DNA of 64,000 nucleotides, from assembly GCA_949361645.1 (NCBI GenBank), contig OX442425.1, forward strand, positions 5,186,384 through 5,250,383. Direction: 5' to 3'. This stretch comes from Spongilla lacustris. Its lineage: Eukaryota > Porifera > Demospongiae > Spongillida > Spongillidae. The position numbers and the translations under genes were made by a program. This document shows positions 19,163-30,390 of this stretch, piece after piece; within the stretch, counting starts at the first letter, position 1, and every line of letters begins with the position of its first letter. The notes under the pieces are model-generated. The model saw only the letters and a list, made by a program, of their open reading frames with translations. It was not told the origin of the DNA and made no database searches.

Positions 19163-20544
19163 CAGTGGCGTAGCGAGGGTGTTGGGCGCCCGGGGGCAAA
19201 ATGCACTAATGGCGCCCCCCCCCCCCCCCCCCCCCCCAGGCCCAAGACCATTCACCCCTTGCGTTTAGCCATATCAGAATACTGGGGGGGGGGGGGGGGG
19301 GGGGGTCCCCCTCGAGTTTGGCCAAATCCAAATACTTTCCCTTGCGTTTGGCAACGGATACATGGATACGAGGGGGGTCCCCTTGCGTTTGGCCAAGTCA
19401 GGGGCGGATCCAGGACTTAGGTGCGGTGGGAAGGTGATGGCGTGGCGGGACACGCCTACCGCAGCAAGCGGGGTCTGGGGCTCCGCCCCAGCCGCTTTGC
19501 AACTTTCGCACTTTTAAAGTCACTAAACATAGCATAATTGCGTAGAAACATGCTAAAACCAGGTAGAATAGTAAATAACTTGCTTTCAGACTTTCCTGTA
19601 GTCTTGCACGCCACGTTATCGAACCAATATACGGTATATCCGCTCAACGATCCATAGTTTAATATTTAACTGTATCATGTGAGTTGGGACATTAATAACA
19701 ACCACTTAGATCGTTGCGCCGTTAAAGCGATCAGTATCGATAGGTTTTGCCCAGTGGCGGCCTGGCCGGGGGGGCCAGGGGGGGCACCAACCCACCTGCC
19801 GCTTTATGACATGGGGCGCCACGGGCACCGAAGGGCGCCAGGCGTCAGGTCAATGTATTATCAAGCGCTAGTGCTCGATCAATCGTCCGATTTAAGCGTT
19901 ATATATCTTGATTAAATCAACAAATTAGCACGCCTGTATTGCGCATGTGCATGTGCATGTGCACGGTCAATCTCACTGTCACCTCCCCCCCGCTCGTTGA
20001 ATCGGCCGAAGGCGGACAGCACCCCCCAAGGCGGACAGCACCACCCCCCCCCCCCCCCCCCCCCCCCCCCCGCTCGTTGAATCGGCCGAAGGTGGACAGC
20101 ACCCCCCCCCCCCCCCCCCCGCTCGTTGAATCAGCCAAAGGCGGACAAACGACGCCCCTGGTTTGTGGGTACGAGACAAGAGGGGGGGGGGGGGGCGCCG
20201 TTCTCATGTGTGCCCCCCCTGCCATAAAGTAGCCAGGCCGCCACTGGTTTTGCCGGGCCGGAGGGGGGGAGGGGGGGGGGGGGGGGGGCCTTAATTTCTT
20301 ATTTCAAAATTCAGCTCCAATTAAATCACAATTTCATTAACAGTTGCACGGACTTGCTGTTTCTAATCAATAAACATAAGGCATTAACATAAGCCTTTCC
20401 TCGGCTTATTATCCGGTACGCATTGCAATGCTATTTATAGCAAACATCTAGGCATTTTGGCGCCCCCTTTAGGTCGGCGCACGAGGGCAATTGCCCCCGC
20501 CCCTGCCCCCCCCCCCCCCCCCCCCCCTCCTCGCTAGGCCACTG
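19163..20544. mobile_element. hAT-like non-autonomous element nested in the 18962-20640 insert
   Basis: Terminal repeats CAGTGGCGTAGCGAGG (left) and, reversed, CAGTGGCCTAGCGAGG (right). CCCCCTCC flanks both sides (19155-19162, 20545-20552), an 8-bp duplication, though low complexity weakens it. The CAGTGGCG start and 8-bp duplication suit hAT. It holds a further element at 19752-20246. No transposase seen. Confidence 0.7.
19752..20246. mobile_element. 495-bp hAT-like MITE with poly-C/GAATCGGC cassettes
   Basis: Terminal repeats CAGTGGCGGCCTGGC and the exact complement GCCAGGCCGCCACTG. The 8-bp target duplication GTTTTGCC lies at 19744-19751 and 20247-20254. Inside are three cassettes of GCTCGTTGAATCGGCCGAAG plus GCGGACAGCACC separated by C tracts of different length (19988-20150). 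Innermost member of the nest. Confidence 0.9.
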
Positions 20545-20713
20545 CCCCCTCCCTCCGCTCGTTGAACCGGCCCCTTATGTATTTATAGTTTTACCCCCCC
20601 CCCCCCTCCCCCCACTATAAAATACCTTCCGCCGCCCCTGCAAGATGATCTATCACTTTTCAGTGAAGGATCTACTTGCAAGGAGGATCATGAGAAGGCT
20701 AGCAGGTCTTGCC

Positions 20714-20778
20714 TAGTTGGGCGCAGCCCGACCTTCGCGTATTGGCGGAATACGCGAAGGTCGGGCTACGCCCAACTA
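20714..20778. mobile_element. 65-bp near-perfect hairpin insertion with 9-bp target duplication
   Basis: Thirty bases starting TAGTTGGGCGCAGCCCGACC are followed by the loop GGCGG and the complementary thirty bases, with one mismatch (C/T at arm position 11). GGTCTTGCC occurs at 20705-20713 and 20779-20787. The right arm of the host repeat (around 23445-23455) has the site once and no insert. Too small to encode anything. Confidence 0.88.
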
Positions 20779-21756
20779 GGTCTTGCCATCACACATGCCA
20801 GCAAAAAATGCTGTCAAGGACGCGAAGTGCTTCTGTTCCGAGGATTTCAGTGCTACATAGCTCTTTTCCTGTCATCCTGAGCCAAAACTGCAGACATTGT
20901 AGGAAATGTTTTAGTTTCTGGGGCTCTGTGCCTGACCACTTTTCAACTACTTCCTACGTGTCTGATCAAAGCGTGATGTTATACTGCAAGCGATAATCAT
21001 CGTTACGTACATTTGGGTCAGGGTACGAGACTACCCCCCCCCCCCCCCACACACACACACACACACACACAAACTCCTTCCTATGCTGCTGGGCCTATGC
21101 ATTTTTTCACTCTAGAAGCCTCAGGACAAACCTATGCAATAACACAGGCTAGCAGATATCAAGATGTGTTGATGGTCATCATGGGGAGGAGTGCTGTAAG
21201 CTCCCGCATTGGGGTCTGGGGCTGTGCCCCAAAGCCAACGCTTTTTGCATTTAAAAACGTTACAAAACTATACTAGAATCAATGCAATTCATAAAAAAAA
21301 TTACGCATTTATCTGTAGTATCGCTGGTGTAAAAGTGGGGCCGGGGGGGGGCATGGCCCCCTCTTTTAAAGTGGGGGGACAATTGCCCCCCGGGCTGCGC
21401 CCCCCCCCCCCGCCCCCCTTTTCCTACGCCACTGATAACTCTTTCCCTGTCATCCTGAGCCAAAAATGCTGACATTGTAGGAAAAGTTTTTGTTTCTGGC
21501 CTGACCACTTTTCATCAAAAGTTTAATGAATTACATCACCGCTACGTTCACGTAGCGGTGATGTCGCAGCTGTGGGAATCGGGGTCTGGGGCCGAGACTA
21601 ACAACTTACAGTCCTGAATTTGCAACTGTTATAGTTGTAGGATCCTACCAAACATAACTTTATACCTTGTTTTATTGCTTTTTGCACCGGCCACTACCAC
21701 TAATCACTTTATCGATAGAGAAGTTACTTCTTTCCCTAATTTTTTTATTCTGCCAG

Positions 21757-21862
21757 GAACTGTTGAAAATAGGAAGTCCATAGCGTTTAGCGTTCGGAAG
21801 ATATAGCGATTCAAACAAGCATTTCTATAACATGATAATGTTACAAAAAGGGCGGAAACTAA
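21757..21862. mobile_element. Fragment of the ~0.8 kb palindrome family
   Basis: GAACTGTTGAAAATAGGAAG through ATAGCGATTCAAACAAG and GGGCGGAAACT matches the terminal ~100 bases of 10142-10949 and 24276-25093. Only one end remains, in the unpaired centre of the large inverted repeat. Confidence 0.75.
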
Positions 21863-22382
21863 TTATTAAAAATGAATACACTAATTATGATGCAATGTTA
21901 CGTCATTATTATGCAATCTTACGTCATGAGGCGTAAAAGCAAATGGCGGCACAACTGAAAATGATTTGGCATTTCATATCCAGACCTGTAGCTGTTGATG
22001 TCTGAGAAGAAGTTTTTTCTAAAGTGACACGTTTACCAACAGGAATGGTCTTGTTTAATTTTCTTGTCAGTGGTGTAGGAATGAGTTTAAAAGTGGGGGG
22101 GAAACTTTGATGAAAAGTGGTCAGGCGCAGAGCCCCAGAAACTAAAACATTTCCTACAATGTCAACATTTTTGGCTCAGGATGACAGGGAAAGAGTTATC
22201 AGTGGCGTAAGAAAAGGTTGGGGGGGGGGGGGGGGGGGCAGGGGGGCAGGGGGGGCAACTGTCCCCCCACTTTAAATTAGGGGGGGGGGGGGGGCCATGC
22301 TCCCCCCCCCCCCCCCCCCACCTTTACACCAGCGATACTACAGATAAATGAGTAATTTTTTTAATGAATTGCACTGATTCTA

Positions 22383-22972
22383 TTGTCTGTCTCAGATAAC
22401 AAGACAGTTAGGAAAAGCTATATTGATGAAAAAATTACTGCAAAAGACACCAAAATGGCTGCAGATTGAAAGTTATTAATAAGTTTCAATTCAAAAAAAG
22501 TATTGTGATTTGTGATGTAAAATGACAATTAGACTTAAGTATACAAATAAACATTATCCATCCCCCAAAAACGCCCCAAAAACGTGTAGTACCGCGAAAT
22601 GTCTACATGTACTTGATGTTCTCAAACCTATAACTCAGCAATAGTTTATTGAATCTAAAACGAAAAGAAGATATGAATAACCACATTACTTTTGAACATG
22701 GATTCCAATTTTGACGCTTTTGAGATAAAAGAATCAGGAGTTACGTGTAAGTGTAGGTATTAAGCTCAAATATCGTAAAAACTTGATATCTGCCAGAGAA
22801 ATTTTTATATCTTCGGTATCTAGCATACCTTGGACCACCCAAAAAGTGATATTTAGTGACAAAGTGACAGGTTTATATGTGTATGAATTAGCATGAGATT
22901 TTTCATACCACTGACAAGATACAAAGCTCCAAATTAGCAGCATACAACTCTCTTAGTACTTGAGACAGACAA
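22383..22972. mobile_element. TA-flanked 590-bp MITE in the right arm
   Basis: Terminal repeats TTGTCTGTCTCA and complement, with TA at 22381-22382 and 22973-22974. The left arm shows the uninterrupted site (ATTCTAGTATAG, reversed, near 21268-21279) with one TA. No ORF of note. Fits a small Tc1/mariner-type passenger. Confidence 0.82.
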
Positions 22973-23659
22973 TAGTGTAGTTTTGTAACGTCTGTAAATG
23001 CAAAAAGCATTGGCTTCTGATTTAGGGACATAGCCTTAGACCACAATGCGGGAGCTTACAGCACTCCCCTAGCTGGCTGGGCAGGAGGGGTACCCCTCTC
23101 CCGCACCCTCCCCATGATGACCATCAACACAATCTTGATATATGCTAGCCTGTGTTATTGCATAGGTTTGTCCTGAGGCTTCTAGAGTGAAAAAATGCAT
23201 AGGCCCAGCAGCATAGGAAGGAGTTTGTGTGTGTGTGTGTGTGTGGGGGGGGGGGGGGGCAAACTTTGATCAGACACGTAGGAAGTAGTTGAAAAGTGGT
23301 CAGGCACAGAGCCCCAGAAACTAAAACATTTCCTACAATGTCTGCAGTTTTGGCTCAGGATGACAGGAAAAGAGCTATGTAGCACTGAAATCCTCGTAAC
23401 AGAAGCACTTCGCGTCCCTGACAGCATTTTTTGCTGGCATGTGTGATGGCAAGACCTGCTAGCCTTCTCATGATCCTCCTTGCAAGTAGATCCTTCACTG
23501 AAAAGGTGATAGATCATCTTGAATCAACCCCTGTCTATTGCCAGGGCTGCATTAATAACATAGTACTAGCAGAGTAGCGGCACACAATTAAATGTAAATG
23601 TGGATTAATTAATGGACCTGATGTAGCTAAAAGTAGTTTTAGCATATCATATTCATAAC

Positions 23660-23728
23660 TAGTCATTTGGCTGAAACGCTAAATTCAGTGGTTCTGAATC
23701 ATGGGGTAGTGAGTTCGAATCCTGTAAA
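23660..23728 (+). repeat. tRNA-like sequence (possible SINE head)
   Basis: TTTGGCTGAAACGCTAAATT resembles a pol III A box of Leu/Ser-type tRNAs, and GAGTTCGAATCCTG a B box about 35 bases later. The acceptor stem is not convincing, so a working tRNA is unlikely. The same stretch, inverted, occurs in the left arm at about 18762-18830. Confidence 0.4.
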
Positions 23729-23898
23729 GAAGGTGTTTTTTCACCCGAGGAGTTTGGCAAAATAAGGGTTTGGGCCCGCCTCTCATCCTCCCATGATGCA
23801 GGTTTGACAACTTGACTGCCCCACTAGATTCCCACTTCGACAAATAATCGCATTAGACCGCTTCACAATCCGTATAAGGCCTACTGATAGTAATTACT

Positions 23899-23932
<34 letters not shown>

Positions 23933-24275
23933 GCCGACGCCTTAATATGTGAAACGACTAATCGATTCGTCGCTGTGATTATTTTGCGTTACATTATACC
24001 GGTATTTACAGCATAACGCTGAGATACATCAGTGTAGGGTCTTCAGCTTGATTTGGTAGGAACATCAATACTAGGTTACAGTTATGATATTAAGCAAAGT
24101 TCAGCCTGGTGAAAGATATAATTATTTTTCACTACGTTAATACATACTTCTTTTACTGTTATTATTATTATTTTTTTACATTAAACATATAATATTTCAC
24201 ATGTGGATAAATCATTTCTATCTCTCTTGAATTATGGATTCTATACTTATGCAAGAACCTGTATTGTATGTATGT

Positions 24276-25093
24276 GGGACAGTTTCCGCGAAAATGTCCG
24301 AGTTTTATATCATTATAATCTTATAAAAATGCTTCTTGTTTGAGTCGCTATATCTTCCGAACGCTAAACGGTATCGACTTTTTATTTTCAAAAGTTCATG
24401 CTACACCATTTCGCTATGATAAATTACATTTTGGAGTCTTGCACTTGCTCCATGCCAGTATTGCAACGTTCGATACCCGACCGGGTTCAAACCCGTCATA
24501 ACTTTGGGTAGGAGTAATCAAATTGCTTCAAATTTGGTTTGTAGGTACAGAGGTCCTATACCTATCGATTTGTACTGTTCGCTAATTTTTATGCCATCCG
24601 TTACGGAGATACAGTTGAACAAACTACGTGCACTTTTTCCCGCTCGTTTCGCGCCTATGATATAACACCCGCCTCCCCATACATTGAGCGGGACGCGATT
24701 TGCCAAAATCATTGGCGCGAATCGAGCGGGATAAAGTGGACGTAGTTTGTTCAACTGTATCTCCGTAACGGATGGCATAAAAATTAACGAACAGAACAAA
24801 TCGATAAGTATTGGACCTCTGTACCTACAAACCGAATTTGAAGCGATTTGATTACTCCTACCTAAAGTTATGGCGGGTTTGAACCTGGTCGGGTATCGAA
24901 CGTTGCAATACTGGCATGGAGCAAGTGCAAGACTCCAAAATGTAATTTATCATAGAAAAATGGTGTAATATGAACTTTCGAAAATAGGAAGTCGATAGCG
25001 TTTAGCGTTCGGAAGATATAGCGATTCAAACAAGAAGTATTTTTATAAGATTATAATGTTATAAAACTCGGACATTTTCGCGGAAACTGTCCC
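24276..25093. mobile_element. ~0.8 kb palindromic element, copy 3
   Basis: Begins GGGACAGTTTCCGCGAAAAT and ends with its complement. The two halves mirror each other. The loop at 24660-24715 carries GCGGGACGCGATTTGCC as in copy 1. ATGT at 24272-24275 and 25094-25097 is a 4-bp target duplication. It lies just outside the right arm of the large inverted repeat. No real protein. Confidence 0.87.
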
Positions 25094-25975
25094 ATGTATT
25101 TATTATTATTATTATTATAAATATTTTGCTGGTTGAAAAAAAAAAAAAGGTATGATTTTTATTTAGTTTATGTTTTTTTGTAAACAGTATTGGTCAGCAT
25201 CGGTCAGAATATGTTTATACATACTTATCCATATCATTAAAACAAGAAAGAAATGCACAGGAGGAAAACATGCTAAAATGTCAGTGCGTGCTCCATCATC
25301 AAACCTAGACTAAACCATATCGCCATTTCACTCTAGAAGCCTTAAGACAAACCTATGCAAAAACACAGGCTTTGATTTACTTGTATACTTTGAACCAAAT
25401 GAAATGGTTATGGATAAATTGGTAGGATCCTTACCACATAGCTAAGTACGAAAATTTACTATCCAGCTTCACAGCGCCTAATCCCACGTTGAACGGCAAC
25501 TGACAGCCTCTGAAGCAGAAAGGTATCTTCATTGAACACTTTTCATAAAGTATTTTAACAAAAAAATCGTTTGTGGTCCATAAGTACTTTTTTTTTAAAC
25601 TGGCTCTGTTGCTACTAGAGTAACGGTGGCAGGAGTCCAGAAGGTCATACTTCCTTCCTGCCTTCTGCCTGTTCAGTAACTGCTCATTATATTGCCTTGC
25701 AAATCACATACCAGTATATTATCTATCATTTACCTCTCACTATGACTAATGTGAGTACGAAAAGATTGCAGGGGATCCCCCAACTTCCTGCCACCCACTT
25801 CCGCACTTAAGTCTCGGCCCAGACCATAATTACATGGGTCGTAGTAATGATGTAATCTCTGCCAGTATGCTGCATAGAGATAATTCACTAACTGAATCTG
25901 TCATGACCTTGCTTATTGAATCTAGTGTCCATTACATGACCAATCTTAGAGTTGTTTACACCAATTCCTTTTTTG

Positions 25976-26260
25976 TCAGGTAAATGGAGGTATTTGCAAT
26001 GTGAGCCAGAACTGCAAACTCCGGTATGCCTCCAAAAGTAGCACTCGTTGCCATTGACAGGACCAGATTTTGAAGGATGCCTTAAAAAAGGGGGGGGAAA
26101 TGCCAGAATAAACCATTGACAGCATGTGAATACTAGTGCTTACGTATTTACTGAAACTGAACGTGCAGGATATCGTAAAAGAAGATTTGTACCACTGATG
26201 CAGTAACCCTGTTATGCAGAGATAAGGAATTGAAGCAAAGGCAATCATGCCCCTATATAA
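25976..26260 (-). pseudogene. Possible decayed OTU-like ORF remnant
   Basis: In two minus-strand frames there are hints of an OTU protease: DCLCFNSLSL (compare D-x-x-C-x-x) and, about 50 residues later, TFGGIPEFAVLAHIANTSIY (compare the W-G-G-x-x-E-L-x-A-L segment). Stops and a frame change separate them. OTU domains are common in invertebrate transposons. Weak; could be chance. Confidence 0.2.
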
Positions 26261-26464
26261 TGATAGCAAAGTAACATTGCCTGAGCCATGTCACAAATAT
26301 CATATCACATGACCCACGTTTAACAGGACTACAGAAAACCAGATACTTCAGCTTCATTTTGCTATGAAACTGGAAGGCAATATTTCAAGTCCCCAGTCCT
26401 TGTACTTTACAAGAAGATTGTACCACCCTCAACCTTGACCCATTTCTCCTCCTCCATTGTCACT

Positions 26465-27690
26465 GCCTTTAAATCTAAATCCGAGCTAACTAATTATGAG
26501 AATAAAGAGCAACAGATGTGAAATTATAACGAGCTATCATGTGAGACAAACTTTTTAAAAGATAGGAGAATATCAATTCAGGGACACACCCAAACAACAG
26601 ACTGCTTGCTGCCCAGAGCCTATGGGTATAATAGATTCACGTCTAGAAAACTGTGAACTTTGGTCCTTACATGTAATATTATTTTGCTGCATTCCAAAAT
26701 GGCACGTTATGTATTTGAACATTCCCCCCTACCCCCCCCCCCGCCCCAGTAGTATGCAGCTGCAAAGTGTCAGCTGCATTACCATAAAAGGAACAACCAC
26801 AAAACATAATGTTGCTTGGCAACTAAAAGTTTGCAGCATTTCGTGCATACTGTAGAATACAAAGTAATGAAATGAGTAAAGTAGTAAACTGAATTATTCA
26901 GGTGTGTATATAAATTTACGTTTTGTATTGTTTATTATGATCATTTTAATTAGTATTAGTAATATTTTAAAGAAAATTGGTGGTACATAGGATTTGAAGG
27001 TGCAAAGAGCAAGGAAACAAGTTGTTTGAAAAGAAAAAAATGTAAGCCTATACATTTAGCAACATAACCATGTATTGTCCTAAATATAGTCTAAGATGCT
27101 TTCATTATCATTCTAACATATAGTTCCATTTTTACTTTCAAATCCTATATTATACCACCAACTCTCTTGCTTATTATACAGAATGCTTACCCTTTTGACT
27201 TTGAATAAATGTAAGGTCAGCAGAAGTAGGTACTAAGCTTCCTAGGACTTTGTATATGCCACTTTCCATGCTTACATGTTTGGTTTTATTGGATGTGGTT
27301 TGATAAACAGTCTGTAATCTTGACATTACTTATGAAGTTTTTGTAGTTTAGGGATCTATTTTGTCAAACGTGAGGAAGGGTTTTTTGGGTACTACACAAT
27401 ATTAGGCACAAAACATCTAAAAAAAAGTACAATTATTAATGAGAAGACCAAAAGCAAGCCATTTCCAGTTTGTCTGATTCTGCAAAACGAGAGTAAACCT
27501 TTCTACATCACTATTTTTTCAATCCTATAATTATAACTTTTTCATCTTTGATATGGAAGAAGTAATGATACATTACCTGCAAAGCTTCAAGTGCACTGGC
27601 TGCATACTGTTCTTCAGAAAAATTTACAAAGGCACATCGACGTTCGTAAATGACTCGAATTGAGGTGATTTCTCCATACCTGGAAATGAA
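26465..27690. repeat. Right arm of the 1.2 kb inverted duplication (intact parent copy)
   Basis: Reverse complement matches 8873-10100. This arm includes the intact RRM exon 27577-27679 and the first ~1.1 kb of the following intron, so it is the likely source. It ends at CTAAATCCGAGCT near 26478. Confidence 0.88.
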
Positions 27691-30354
27691 ATAGCAATGA
27701 TGTAACAATATTCGACACACCACATGTAGTATGGGAAACTAGAGCCTCCATTGCACAAGGCCATCATCCCACAAGCGGGTTTTCTATTACACTGCTATTA
27801 TTTAACACCAGTTATGTGAGAATAAAACAAACCCAATTTGGTAACATAAGTTTCAATTGCCATAAATAAATAAAAGTTCTTGATAATCCCTTGCTTGACA
27901 TTATTTCCCATTCTTGTGTTGCCTTGTTGTGTTCATCGTTCAATCATGAGTGGGCAAGCCTCTCCCCAAAATAATATTTCCAAGGGCTTGATTGATTAAA
28001 CTATTTTTCTGGTTGTACCAAAGCGATGAAACAAGCATTCTAAGCTTTTAAAACAACTCCAGACATAAAGATAGTTAATGTCTATTGTCCTGAATGTCCA
28101 CCCGGGGGTACAATTGGACACCCGGGTGGACAGCAAATAAAGTTTTTGCCATTCGGTCACGGAAGGGACCTGGCTGCATTTAAGGGTACTGGCTTACAGA
28201 TCAAGTCTTTTCAGGATTGGGCCGAGATAAGCAAGGCTTAAATACTTTCGGTACTCGTAAAATGATCTGTGCTAGTGGACCTATCTAATACGCTCCGACC
28301 AATCCGCACAAAGCGTAATGGATAGGTCTGCTAGAACAGCTCGTTCTACATGTATCAAAAGGATTTAAGCCTTGCTTATCTTGGCCCAATCCTGAAAAGA
28401 CTTGTACGATAAGCCAGTACGGTTAAATGCCACTAGGTCCCTTCCGTGACCGAACGGCAAAAATCGTTTTTGCTGTCCACCCGGGTATACAATTGTACCC
28501 CCGGGTGGACATTCAGGACAAAGACAATAACAGTAGTTTGTACATCATCTTGGAATCATAGTAGAAATGAGGGACACGAAAGTTCACAATTTTTTCCAAC
28601 AGCCTTTTTCCCCTCCAAACTCTTACCATCATTTCACTACAAATTAAACTTTTTTACAGTTCTAAATCACTGTATTTATGGTCCCATCTTCATGCCATAT
28701 GAATTTGTCTTGATTCTCATGGAATCAGGATATGTTGCAATCAAAAGGCCACCATACCACTAGGCAACAAGTTACCTGCAACTCAAAAGCATATGGGTAA
28801 AAGGCTAGTTAACTGAACTTTTACCCATATTCATTAGAGTTGTTAGTAGTGTAGTGTATGGGGTGGCCTTTAACAGCTTTAAGTTAGAAAATGAAATGAA
28901 ATGCCAACATGCAACATTTACACCAAAAATAACAAAATGACTAAAAATTAGAACTTCCGCACATTTGATTGGTGATGGAAATTGACACATCACACAGTAC
29001 CTTCCAAATATGTCACGTAGCAGTTCCTCAGTGACATCAGTGGAGTTTATATTGCCGACCCAAAGAGATCGTAACTGTGTTGAGCTAAACCAAGAGACAG
29101 AACTCAAAGCTATTGTCCAATCTCACGTATGCACACCCTACAACACTCACTCGCACACAGCATTAGCAGCATAATATTTAAATTTTAGAATAGAATTATC
29201 ACATGTACTTGCATGAGATAATAAATAATGCTACTTACATTCTTATTTATCACAGTTTCAGATTACAAAATGCTGAAATAGATGTCACAGCAAGAGAACA
29301 TCCCAATGCATGCTTCCTGGCACATCGCCTTGCCATGCTGACTGCATGTGTTAGTAATAGGAAAGCACCAATGCACAAGTACACAGAGTGTGACTCATGA
29401 TGGGGCCGAATGTTTGGTTTAGCTGTTGTGGCGCTGTTAATGAAGAAACTATGATTGGTTCAATGATTAGATTATGAGTTTTTGCTAAGGCACAGAAAAC
29501 TTATTGGTGATATTTAACCTACCAAACTTACAAACACTGTATCCAGTATGTCATTATTGACGTCATTTTACCAGCCCTCTGCTACATTCTACCACATTAC
29601 ATGGCAATGAAATAAACATTCATACTAGACATAACACAGAAACACACCACATAACGTAAAAGACCTCTGGCCAATGTTGCACGCAGATGCGGTGCTCGGA
29701 AAACTGTTTCCTGAGCCACCAATCTTGGCACTTAAAAGGAACCCCACGATTGCAAACAAGGTGGTGAAATCAAAAACTGATTCCCATCACCCTTCTACTA
29801 GTGACGAGAAAAACCAAAAACACAATTCATCTGGCCAAACAAATGAACCCTCTCTGGCCAAGGTAAACCTAAGCCCAGCTTGGTCCATGGTGTTACATGT
29901 ATCTAGTAACCCAAAGAGGTTACAAAACCTGCTAACCTTGCTATTTTAGTCCTGCAGGTAGAGTGTATCTTTTGGCAAGAGTGCTCAATCAAATTGCTTC
30001 AGATTCAGTTCGTAAGTTTTGTAGCTACTGATATGCTCTGTTTCTTAATTTTAATATCCCACCACAGAGGTACAGTTGTACAAAGTATGTACACTTGTGC
30101 CAATGATGTAGGCAAATCACGTCCCACTGCACTGAATGCAGAGAATATATTGTGGGTGCGAATCAAGTAGAAAAATGTGCATATACTTTGTTCAACTGTA
30201 TCCCTGTAAATGGGATAAAACTAAAATTAACAAACAGAACATCAATAGCTACAGGACTCTACTATGTATGAACCAGATTTGAAGTGATTTGATTGCTCCT
30301 GCATCACAGTTTTGAACCTTGTGGGGTACCAGTCCTCATAATAATGGTGCAAGG

Positions 30355-30390
<36 letters not shown>

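Larger units (their letters stand above)
18962..20640. mobile_element. 1.7 kb insertion in the left arm of the large inverted repeat
   Basis: CAAGAT occurs at 18956-18961 and again at 20641-20646. The corresponding right-arm site near 23514-23530 has a single uninterrupted copy, so this is a clean insertion. Ends are AGCGGCGGCGGAACC and, reversed, CAGGGGCGGCGGAAGG. It contains long C tracts and the nested element 19163-20544. Confidence 0.78.
18353..24117. mobile_element. Large inverted-repeat element with ~1.42 kb arms and nested insertions
   Basis: Left arm blocks 18353-18961, 20641-20970, 21040-21290 and 21283-21530 match, in reverse order and complement, right arm blocks 23520-24117, 23265-23520, 22973-23240 and 22095-22382. 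Subtracting the insertions 18962-20640 and 20714-20778 (left) and 22383-22972 (right) leaves arms of about 1419 and 1431 bases. The unpaired centre, 21531-22094, holds a small hairpin (CACCGCTACG...CGTAGCGGTG, 21537-21561) and a fragment of the ~0.8 kb palindrome family. No transposase ORF is seen. It may be a foldback transposon or an inverted segmental duplication. Confidence 0.82.
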
